Of a DNA stretch of 64,000 nt, positions 26,201-38,200 are shown piece by piece. The position numbers and the translations under genes are program-made. The notes under the pieces are model-generated. The model was not told where the DNA came from. It saw only the letters and a program-made list of their open reading frames with translations, and did no database searches. Source of the stretch: Spodoptera frugiperda (taxonomy: Eukaryota; Arthropoda; Insecta; Lepidoptera; Noctuidae); assembly GCF_023101765.2 (NCBI RefSeq), contig NC_064223.1, positions 496,001 through 560,000 on the forward strand, read 5' to 3'. How positions within the stretch are numbered: the first letter of the stretch is position 1; each line of letters opens with the position of its first letter.

Positions 26201-29200
26201 TAGAATCAGCCGGATGTCCAGCCAATGCTACAGAGGGCTCGGGAGGGATCTTCCTTCAAGAAACACAACACTGATAACCTTGACGAACAGGTGAGTACAG
26301 TCACCATCATAGCGCTTACTCTTGAAACCAATATCAATGTAATTTCACTCCAATAGTATCAATAATTATTGAATGTCAAAATTATTCAACCACAATGGTA
26401 GCTGTTAAAATAGAATTCAAACTCAACACCATATATGTAGTTCTTTAATTTTTTTTAAACGAGCTGACGTATCCCCTGTTGGTAAGCTATCGCCGCCGTC
26501 TATGGACGCTTGAAATACTAAAGGCGTTACATGTGTGTTGACGGCCTATTGGGGGTTAGGAATTTAAGGGGAAGGGGGAATTGGGTCTCCGGTAACTCAC
26601 ACAACACTAGCGTTGCTTCACTTTGGTTTTCTGCGAGGCCGTGGTATCACACCAGTCGAGCCGCTCCATTCGTGCCGAAGCATGGCTCTCCCACACTTAC
26701 TATAGAATATCCACGCATTAAGGATACAGATGGGCTCTAGGGTCTCGACTAAAATTGTAATCTTCAATCACAATTAAAGCCGTGGCAGATACTATTAAAG
26801 CTCCTTGTATTTAAACATTTCTATGATATTTTCAGACGCTAATCCAAATAGCGACGGACGCGTTCGTGAAGGAGCTTGGACTGGACAGTGACACAGTGTT
26901 GCGGGGGAACGTGCAAGTCAGGGACCTGCCGGCTGGGACTTACATCATGAAGGAGGAGAGCCATAAGGTAGGAATACTTTATTATAATATACTATTACTC
27001 GTATATTAAGCTGAAGAGCTTGTTTGTTAGAACGGGTTAATCTTTGAAAATACTGGTTCGATTTGATTTTTTTTGTGTTAGATAGTCCGGTTATCGAGGA
27101 ATAGAATCATATATCATATATTAAACATATGTTTGAGATTATCGGTGTAAGTTTTGAGGTCAAATATGAGATATAAGGTGTCTTTAAAATGCATAAGGAT
27201 TTAAGTTTTTAAACTGACATGGTCACTAACACTATAATTAGAACTTACGACGGGATATTTACCATGTTTATTGAATTTGGTGAGTTTCCGATATTTCGGC
27301 ACTGTTGCAAGCGCCATGATCACGGATTAACTGGAGTAAATGCGGGTGGGTGTTCACGAGCAGACAAATCGGTCTACCCGCTTTCTCGTTCGTTTCTTGC
27401 TGACGTCACTAACACCACTACCATTGTCACTTGTATCTCGGTTTAATTCTCGACACACAAAACTCACTGTGTCCGCTCGCGAACTTTTTCTTTCTTGGCA
27501 CTTTTGCGGGTTTTACACAGTTGGACCACTGGATTCCAAGCCCTCGACAGTTGAAACCCATCCTCCCGGTTGAAGTTTTTGTACTTGGTTATCTCAATCG
27601 CTTCTCTTACCAGTCTAGGTATATAGTGGCGTTCTGTCGAGATAACTTGTGGGTTATGTAACTCAATCCAGTGGTTTGATCCCGCCTCCAGGATGTGTTG
27701 AGCTATAGCGGATTTTTGTGCGTCGTTGTTTTTCACCGCTCTGATATGCTCAGAAATTCTACAAGCCACAGTACGCTTAGTCTGACCGATATATGATTTG
27801 CCACAACTACAGTCCACTTTATAGACACCAGGTCTTTCTAGAGGGAAGCTATCCTTCGGCGAGCGCAGCGTCTAAACTTTCCGGAAAGGAGTGAAGTTCT
27901 TAATGGCGTATTTGTGGAGAATGTTTGCAACCTTATCTGTAACATTCTCCACAAATACGCCTCTGTCTTCACTCCTTTCCGAAAGGATTCCCAGACGTGA
28001 CGCTCAAAACAGGATCTCCCTCTAGAAACTACCTGGTGTCTATAAAGTGGACTGTAGTTGTGGCAAATCTTTTAAGCGTACTGTGCTTGTAGAATTTCTG
28101 AGCATATCAGAGCTGGTGAAAAACAACGACGCAAAAATCCGCTATAGCTCAACACATCCTGGACTGGACAGGGATCAACACCACTGGATTGAGTTACATA
28201 ACCCACAAGTTATCTCGACAGAACGCCACTATATACCTAGAAGGTAAGAGAAGCGTAGGATTATTGAGATAACCAAGTACTTCAACCGGGAGGATGGGTT
28301 TCAACTGTCGAGGGCTTGGAATCCAGTGGTCCAAGTTTCGTGTAAAACCCGCAAAAGTGCCAAGAAAGAAAAAGTTCGCGAGCGGACACAGTGAGTTTTG
28401 TTGTCGAGAATTAAATTTGAGATACAAGTGACAATGGTAGGTGTTAGTGAGAACGTCAGCAAGAAACGAACGAGAAAGCGGTACGACCGATTTGTTGCTC
28501 GATGAACACCCAGCATTTACTCCAGTTAATCCGTGATCATGGCGCTTGCAACAGTGCCGAAATATCGGAAACTCACCAAATTCAATAAACATGGTAAATA
28601 TCCCGTCGTAAGTTCTAATTATAGCGTAAGGATTACTTTTCGATTTCTACTTCTAGTCTAATTAAATTAATTATATAATAGTAACGTAACTGTACCCTTA
28701 GTATGAGTTTGCTTTACCTTTAAAGAAATCGAAGCGAGAGCGGGTTCGGCGCTCTTATTGGCCGGCTCGAATAAACCGACCAATCAGAGCGGCGAATGCG
28801 CTCTTGTCTCTCACGAAGATGCTCGATTAGTTTCAAACTACGCCCGGAGCTCGTAATGTATTTTTAGCCAAGACATAAGTTGTACTGTACTGTGCTGTAA
28901 TAAAATAAACATAATGTGTTATCGCTTTTATCGTTTTTAGTAATTAAATTGCTTTTATAATTTGGTTCCATAAGCTGTATTATAGTATCCCCGGCGAGCC
29001 GGACATCTGTCAGGTATGGTTTTAGTGTGATACATTGACAGTCAAACATGCCATGATTAGGTGACCATAATATTATTATCACTGTCATGATCACATGTAT
29101 AAAACCATGGAGTTTTTCTGTACTATGGAATCTGAATAAACGTATTGAACATTTTCTTTGCACGGAATCTGTGTTTCCTGATTCGTATAGCCTGGGTGTC

Positions 29201-32200
29201 TTCAAAGCCCGAGTGAAGGTTGCTTATGGGCAGACGTGCTCCATCGTAGGCCGCATCATCACTTACCATTAGGCGAGATAGCGGCCAAACGTCGACTCAT
29301 CAAATGTAAAAAAAAACTGAATAATATTTTGCTCTTTTACATATCGATCCCATTTAAGTTTTATTGAGACAATGGGTAGGATAGTTTTTATGAATTGTGG
29401 TTATTGCAAAACTTAGAACTTTCGGAAATTCACCATTTGTTTGTATACCATCGTGTTGCGTTGTTAATAACTGTTTTTATTCTGTTGATTTGCTTATTTC
29501 ATTATAATTGTTAACCTCTTTTTTTCATAATAAAAATATTGATATAACTCACAAGTCAGATTCATTGTCTTCTAGGTAATTCAATTAAAAAAAAGCTAGT
29601 TAACTGTTGTCATAAATAATTTTGCAGTAAACTACGTTTAAAAAAAACCGACTTCAACTTCTAGTTCTAGTCGGTTAAAATACTAAATCTATTCAGCCAA
29701 ACGTGAGATAATCGCGCATGCACATACATACATACAGGTCAAACAGAGAACCTCCTTCTTCTTTTTTGAAGTCGGTTAAAATATGTATATTCCATTGTAA
29801 TGTTGTGTGAACAACTTCATAAACTTATCCGTTTTTGTTTTCTGCAATAAAGTATAGTATTTAACAAATTTAATTCTTTATTTCTAGGATGTCGCGCTTG
29901 TGTACCTCTTATCTGGTGCTCTGCTGGTCTCTCAACGTGTGGCGGAGGGCGAGGGAGAAGTGCACATGTTCACCGCTTATCCAGGTGAGATGATAATAAA
30001 TGAACATCATTGTTTTTTTATGGTATGAGCCGGTAAATGAGCAGATGGTGAGCAATCGCCGCCACCCATGGACACCCGAAACATCAGAGGCATTACAAGT
30101 CTGTTGCCGGCGTTTTAGGGGTTAAACATTTAAGGGTTGTTGGGGAATCGGGGATTGGGAAGATTGCAGGTAATTGGGCCTTTGGTAACCTCACTTACAT
30201 AATGAAATACACCCTAAGCGTTGTTTCACATCAGTTTTCTGTAAGGCCGTGGTATCACTCCGGTCGAGTTGACTCATTCGTACCGTAGCATGCTCTCGCA
30301 CACTTCTAAGATAAAAAATTGCAGAACATTCATATAATAATTTTATAACGTATGCCTTTAGCAAGAAGTTGTCATTGCTGGTCCGGACTAATATGTAATT
30401 CTGCTTTTCTACATAAAATTATTGTTACACTTGATATTTTGTCGTACTAGAAAATATTTGTCGTACTTGAGTATACTTGTAGTACTTGAGTATACTTGTC
30501 GTACTTGAGTATACTCGAGAATACCTGTCGTACTTAAGAATACCTAATTGAAAAACATTGTGTTATTTAAACTCTCAATTTCTTCCCCAGGTGAAGTAGA
30601 AGGCGGTCTAGCAGTGCTGACAGGAGAGCCAAGTTTCTTCTCGATCCGAGCGAAGCATTTCTCCCGCATCGGCCTGCTGTCGAAGACGACGGTGTACAGC
30701 ATCATGCGGGAGCGTCCGTCCGTAGTGTTGCACATCGCCAATACTGTGGTACGGAGACTGTCGCCCTTTGTCAGGCAGGTGGACTTTGCGCTGGATTGGG
30801 TGAGTTTGACATCTTATTTTGCTCAATATCTATAGGCTCACGCCCTATTACATGCCTTATCGCTAACGTATTGATTCAAGCCTGGTGATTAATGCTCAAA
30901 CTTTCTCCATGCGAGAAGAAGCTTTGGTCTGCAGTGTATAGGTTCTATCATGAGATGTGTGTGAAATGTGGGTGTTATGGGCAACTCTAACGACTAAAAG
31001 ACGTGATTTATCCGTTACCACGGGTTAATGAGTGATAGTTTTTGGACGTAATGAATTTAATTAATGGTTTACCATGTGGCAGGTTATTGAATATCTTTTT
31101 AACTTAAAATACTACATATTTTTTTCAATTAAAATAAAATAAATATTTAGCTTATTAAAAGTTGTTGAAGATCGAACAGAGATACGAGTAGGAGATACAG
31201 AGAGAACGAAAATAAAGAGCTAGTTGTATAACGCCATATTCCGAGCAACACACCTAAACTAGACAACTACATCTTCAGATTTTAAACAACATCTTTTTCA
31301 ACAAACATATGTTCCCATTCACAGGTGTTCCTCGAATCCGGTCGCGCAGTCTACCGCCAAGACGAGGAATCAGGTTCCACATTCATAGTCCTAAGCGGCC
31401 GTCTGCGTTCCGTCATAACACATCCGAACGGGAAAAAGGAGTTAGTAGGAGAATACGGCAAGGGAGATTTAGTAGGGATAGTGGAAATGGTCACTCAGAC
31501 TAGAAGGAGTACTACTGTAATGGCTGTCAGAGATTCTGAGCTCGCCAAGCTGCCTGAAGGACTGTTCAATGCTATTAAGTTGAGGTTCCCCGTTGTGGTG
31601 ACTAGGCTGATTAATCTGCTTGGACATCGGATTTTGGGTGAGTGGTTTTTTATAGTGTAAGTTTTGCTGCGTTGTCTGATTTTAAACGCGATTGAGCTAT
31701 TTGGATGGTAGCTTCTAGACTCCTGGCTGGTTGATTCAAGCTATACTAGCGGGTTTGCCGGGGCTCCGGCTTTAGCAAAAGTGGAAAATGGTAGTTTTTA
31801 GTCAGTAAGCTGACACTCCCTCTCGCCATTTGCCATGATTTCCCCTTTAAAAGTTATTCTAAATTCTGACTAGGTATTTTTTCATTTAATTTAGTAATAA
31901 CATGTAGTCTCCAAAATATCTTTTATCAACTATACATATTCAGAATTATTTAACAATAGAATTGAAATAAAATAAAATAGAAACTATTAATCTTAATTTT
32001 CCAGGATCATGGCAGAAACCGACAGCCGGGCTGGGAGGCGCGGCCGCCATAGAGCCGCGGCCGTCCCAGCACAACTTCTCCACCGTGGCCGTGGTACCGG
32101 TCAGCGATGATGTACCATTGACTGCCTTCACCTACGAGCTGTACCATTCTCTGTCTGCTATAGGTGAGTGACTATGGAGACAGCTTGATGAAATTGGTAG

Positions 32201-35200
32201 GAGTCTATTTGGGAATGAGCTACTGAATGTCTAATAGCCACACCTATTTGTGTCACGATAAGGGTTTTTGGGGAATCGGGGATTGGAAAGATTGGAAAGG
32301 GAATTAGGGAGTGATTGGGACCTCACTCATACACAAAGACAACGCAACCGTTGGTTTCATTCATCTCGTTTTCTGTGAGGCTGGCCCATTCGTGCCGAAG
32401 CATTGTTCTCTCACACTTAAAATACACTTTAATAGTAGCCTATCGTCAAGCCACTTCACATTTGTCGATAATTTTTCCTCACAAGAGGTTTATATGGGTG
32501 TAATCTGTTCAAAAGATTTCAGTGTGGACCAAACGAAATGGTTATTTAGTATTTCGACAAAATGGTACACTTAATAAATTACTTCAATCGTTTCCAGGTC
32601 CCACAGTGCGTCTGACTTCTGACGTGATCAGAAAACTCCTCGGTCTGACCATCATGGACCCTAACAACGAGTACAGACTCAGCTCCTGGCTAGCTCAGCA
32701 AGAAGATAAGCATAAGGTAAATTAAATAATAATATAATTAGGTAGAGATTTCAGAGATAGAAACGAACAATAGTTTCGGGTTCTTTCTTTGAGACAAATT
32801 GTTATTATTATGAGCCCCGATGTTCCTTGAAACTAGTCAAGTGTCCTTTTTCCTGGTTTCATGAGTATTCTCGAGGCTCGCGTTCATTGCAGTGTTGGAA
32901 AAATAATAATATAAAGAGCTTTAAAAGTATCTGCCACGGCTTTAATGGGAGCTAGTGTTGTGCGTGATGATTGTACTAATAGTCAATATAAATGATTGAT
33001 TATGAGTATTTTTAATTTTATACAAAAAATCTACGTATGAATTTATTATGATATCTCTTTCTGTGTTAATTCGTCTTCTTGTCGTTGGTAAAAAAATCGG
33101 ACTAATATACAAGAAATTCGTGGTAAATACGAATGTCAGTGTATAAACGTACTGCACGGTTGGTGCGGTGGCTGGGCAACTGGCTGCCGTGCAACGTGTA
33201 GCGGGTTCGATTCCCGCACGGAGCAATTCTTTGTGTGATCCACAATTTGTTGTTTCGGGTCTGGGTGTGATGTGTATGTGAAATTGTATGTTTGTAAACG
33301 CACCCACGACACAGGAGAAAATCCTAATGTGGGGCAACGTTTTTAAAAAAAAGAAAAGAAAGAAAAAAATAAACAATATAATTATAATTTCCAGGTTGCT
33401 CTATACCAGTGCGATCCCAGTCTCACGCAGTGGACCCAGCGCTGCATTCGGCAGGCTGATTGTATTCTCATTGTCGCTTTGGGAGATAAGCAACCCAGTA
33501 TTGGAAAGGTAAGCTTGGTATTTTAATGTGACAGTACTTGATTTCGTATGTAGGTGGTTTGCGCAAGTCGCGCATTGGAGACTGTAAGTATTACAAGATA
33601 CTACTACGCAGGTGGACTTGATAGCTTAAGTATGTAATTGTTGGAAACTTGAATTTGGAAGAACTTGACACCTACGATAAGCCTTGGCCGACACAGAAAG
33701 GAGTGGAAAGAGGGTAGGAAGGCCTTTGTCCTGCAGTGGGACGATTTCGGCTAAAAATAAAATAAATAAATAATGTAGTTTTTGTTGCGCATGATAGATT
33801 TTGAAGTGCGGTGATTTTTCGTATTATAGACCCCATAAAGAATATTGAATATTACAAATCTTCATTTAAAATGTTTTGCGCAATAAATGCGCAAAAACTT
33901 TGCGCATCACAATTATGATAGATATTAGTATTTTAAGTTTATTTTCGATATTGCGTATTTCCTTGAGCATCATTCATAATTACCATCATAGTTTATTCTT
34001 TCTCATAGCTTAATTTATGCTTCTAAACACGTATAAACATTCCAATTCCAGATAGAAAAAGAAATAGAGCGCCTAGCAATACGTACGCAGAAGGAGTTGG
34101 TCCTGTTACACCGCGAGGGCGGTCCGCAGCCGGCCGGGACCGTGCACTGGCTCAACATGCGGTCCTGGGTCAGTCAGCATCACCACGTGCGGTGCCCACA
34201 TCGCATGTTCACTAGGAAGAGCCAGTATAGGATTGTGAGTGGTTCTTTGAATATTGTTTTGTAGTTGTAAGCTTCTAATAATGGTTGCTGGTAGAAGACC
34301 GTTGAATGCCTATCTTCGCTAGTTGCTGGTGGCTGCTACGGGATAAGAAATATATTGAAACTGTTTTAGCAATTTTTTTATATGCTATGGATTAATGTTA
34401 ATGAGCAGAGAATAATCTGATGGTAAGCGATCAGCGCTATCCATGGATACCAGTATCACCAGAGGTGTTGAATCCTCGAGTGCGTTGTCAGCATTTTAAG
34501 AAGGACTTAAAATCTTTATTTCATATACCATTTCTACAGCTATTTTTTTTTATAATGATATATAGGGGGTTATAACAGCATTATAAATTACAAAGTTATG
34601 CATTAGATTATTATGCCATTATTAGTGTTTTATCGTAATAATTACTACATTGTATATCCGTGTGTACCCTTAGAGCGAGCTGTACAGCAAGGTGCTGATG
34701 TCGGAGGCGAGCGTGCACTCGGACTTCTCCCGGCTGGCGCGCTGGCTCACCGGCACCTCCGTGGGGCTCGTACTGGGCGGCGGCGGGGCGCGCGGCGCCG
34801 CGCACGTCGGGATGGTGCGCGCCATACAGGTACATTACTTTAGACACCGGCACCTCCGTGGGGCTCGTACTGGGCGGCGGCGGGGCGCGCGGCGCCGCGC
34901 ACGTCGGGATGGTGCGCGCCATACAGGTACATTACTTTAGACACCGGCACCTCCGTGGGGCTCGTACTGGGCGGCGGCGGGGCGCGCGGCGCCGCGCACG
35001 TCGGGATGGTGCGCGCCATACAGGTACATTACTTTAGACACCGGCACCTCCGTGGGGCTCGTACTGGGCGGCGGCGGGGCGCGCGGCGCCGCGCACGTCG
35101 GGATGGTGCGCGCCATACAGGTACATTACTTTAGACACCGGCACCTCCGTGGGGCTCGTACTGGGCGGCGGCGGGGCGCGCGGCGCCGCGCACGTCGGGA

Positions 35201-38200
35201 TGGTGCGCGCCATACAGGTACATTACTTTAGACACCGGCACCTCCGTGGGGCTCGTACTGGGCGGCGGCGGGGCGCGCGGCGCCGCGCACGTCGGGATGG
35301 TGCGCGCCATACAGGTACATTACTTTAGACACCGGCACCTCCGTGGGGCTCGTACTGGGCGGCGGCGGGGCGCGCGGCGCCGCGCACGTCGGGATGGTGC
35401 GCGCCATACAGGTACATTACTTTAGACACCGGCACCTCCGTGGGGCTCGTACTGGGCGGCGGCGGGGCGCGCGGCGCCGCGCACGTCGGGATGGTGCGCG
35501 CCATACAGGTACATTACTTTAGACACCGGCACCTCCGTGGGGCTCGTACTGGGCGGCGGCGGGGCGCGCGGCGCCGCGCACGTCGGGATGGTGCGCGCCA
35601 TACAGGTACATTACTTTAGACACCGGCACCTCCGTGGGGCTCGTACTGGGCGGCGGCGGGGCGCGCGGCGCCGCGCACGTCGGGATGGTGCGCGCCATAC
35701 AGGTACATTACTTTAGACACCGGCACCTCCGTGGGGCTCGTACTGGGCGGCGGCGGGGCGCGCGGCGCCGCGCACGTCGGGATGGTGCGCGCCATACAGG
35801 TACATTACTTTAGACACCGGCACCTCCGTGGGGCTCGTACTGGGCGGCGGCGGGGCGCGCGGCGCCGCGCACGTCGGGATGGTGCGCGCCATACAGGTAC
35901 ATTACTTTAGACACCGGCACCTCCGTGGGGCTCGTACTGGGCGGCGGCGGGGCGCGCGGCGCCGCGCACGTCGGGATGGTGCGCGCCATACAGGTACATT
36001 ACTTTAGACACCGGCACCTCCGTGGGGCTCGTACTGGGCGGCGGCGGGGCGCGCGGCGCCGCGCACGTCGGGATGGTGCGCGCCATACAGGTACATTACT
36101 TTAGACACCGGCACCTCCGTGGGGCTCGTACTGGGCGGCGGCGGGGCGCGCGGCGCCGCGCACGTCGGGATGGTGCGCGCCATACAGGTACATTACTTTA
36201 GACACCGGCACCTCCGTGGGGCTCGTACTGGGCGGCGGCGGGGCGCGCGGCGCCGCGCACGTCGGGATGGTGCGCGCCATACAGGTACATTACTTTAGAC
36301 ACCGGCACCTCCGTGGGGCTCGTACTGGGCGGCGGCGGGGCGCGCGGCGCCGCGCACGTCGGGATGGTGCGCGCCATACAGGTACATTACTTTAGACACC
36401 GGCACCTCCGTGGGGCTCGTACTGGGCGGCGGCGGGGCGCGCGGCGCCGCGCACGTCGGGATGGTGCGCGCCATACAGGTACATTACTTTAGACACCGGC
36501 ACCTCCGTGGGGCTCGTACTGGGCGGCGGCGGGGCGCGCGGCGCCGCGCACGTCGGGATGGTGCGCGCCATACAGGTACATTACTTTAGACACCGGCACC
36601 TCCGTGGGGCTCGTACTGGGCGGCGGCGGGGCGCGCGGCGCCGCGCACGTCGGGATGGTGCGCGCCATACAGGTACATTACTTTAGATATTTTTTGGAAC
36701 TTTGTCCGTCAAACCGTCATATAATGAAAGTTTTAACTTCAAAGTTCTGCCTACCCCTTCGGGGATAAAAGGCGTGAAGATCAAAAAATACTTCAAAGTA
36801 TGCTTTGTCTCGAAGTATTCAGTAAAGTTCTTCCTCGTAACTAGCAGAAGTACAAATAATATCACAACAATATTTTGACCACAGAGTAAACTAAATGCAT
36901 TACTAATATTTAATTATAAATTATGTTTAAATATTTAACAATGACTCTTGGTGTTCCATTGGATCTGCCTACCCCCATAGATGGACATTATTTATATATA
37001 TTTTTAACTATGCAGTATTTATCACACACGAGTATTTTATCAAAAAAATTCTTTAGGACATGGACTCTGAAATCGCTACTTGTCTAAAATCCTATGACCC
37101 CAATTACAGGAAGCCGGCATCCCCATCGACATGGTGGGTGGTGTGAGCATCGGAGCGTTCATGGGAGCTCTATGGTGCATGGAGAGGAACATCACCACTG
37201 TCACACAGAAGGCTAGGGAGTGGTCACAGGTATAGATACTTACAATATAAATACTGAAATAATGTTAAATATAAAACTAAGTTTAAAATTTCTGTGGACT
37301 GCCTAGTCGGTTACCGGGGCTCTGGCTTTGAAAGGCAGGAGTAGGAACGGGGTGGTTTTTAGTCAGTAAGAGTCTGACACTACCTTTAGCCTCGCCTAAG
37401 ACGGGAGAGGTCTTTGGATGATATTCCTTTCTCAAAAACACGTATTAAGTTTTGTCTATCATAACAATTATATTAATTTTTAATAAGACTTTTTTGTGCA
37501 TTAGTGATATGGTCTTAGTTATAGTTTTTGTTAAAAATCGAAATCGATTCAGAAATCAATATTAATTTCGATTTTATATGATTTTTTCATTACTTCGTAG
37601 GTAATTTATCCCACCTTTCATAAATATTCCAGAAAATGACACAATGGGGCAAACAGCTCCTTGACCTGACCTACCCAGCCACCTCAATGTTCTCCGGAAG
37701 GCAGTTCAACGCCACCATCAGGTCCACCTTCGGAGACGTCCACATCGAGGATCTATGGCTCCCATACTTCACTGTCACGACTGATATCAGTTCCAGCTGC
37801 ATGAGAGTCCATCGACATGGTGAGTTTTTATCTTAGTTATATAAAAATCTAGATCTAAACAACAATTCTAGAATATTTTGGTTTTGGTTAATTTTCGGGT
37901 TGACTCGATTAGTTTCGAGCCCGATAATTAAAGGCTCCACCAGAGCCTGTAAACTTTTGTAAATATAAAAGATTAAAAATATACGATTTTAATTGGAAGT
38001 TAAGTGTAATGATGATTTTGAATTCAAAGTTTAATATTTGAATTATTTTATTAAACATAATTTTATAGTAAATAAAATGTTCACTCCTACTTTTTAAAAC
38101 ATAAAAAATAATGAAAAAGCTATTTTAAAGCCTATTTATTAATCACAAAAGCAAATAAAAATAAATCGTTTCTGTGTGCAAAGCTTTAAACAAATCGCAT

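Larger units (their letters stand above)
27233..28623. mobile_element. Inverted pair of Penelope-like element fragments (1.4-kb palindrome)
   Basis: Two copies of the same sequence face away from a centre near 27933. The outer ends (taattagaacttacgacggg and its inverse) and the inner hairpin (21-bp arms at 27905-27925 and 27941-27961, 15-base spacer) match. Both copies carry a GIY-YIG endonuclease segment of Penelope-like retroelements. The arms differ by small indels, so this is not a simple assembly reflection. No reverse transcriptase domain is present. It sits in the sws intron 26968-29887. Confidence 0.75.

Noticed and set aside
26531..26740. 69-aa + frame
   Set aside because: It is a translation of repeat family R; equivalent frames appear in other copies of the repeat.
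33150..33260. A tRNA gene
   Set aside because: A- and B-box are present, but no acceptor stem closes; a SINE tail follows and a second copy exists at 23020-23190.
34611..34940. Open frames on both strands running through the first units of the 97-bp array
   Set aside because: They arise from GC-rich repeat sequence and from reading past the exon 19 donor; the patatin frame has a clear splice exit at 34829.
34748..36687. Tandem array considered as a CRISPR array or satellite
   Set aside because: There are no unique spacers; units are contiguous, identical and derived from an exon-intron junction in an insect gene.
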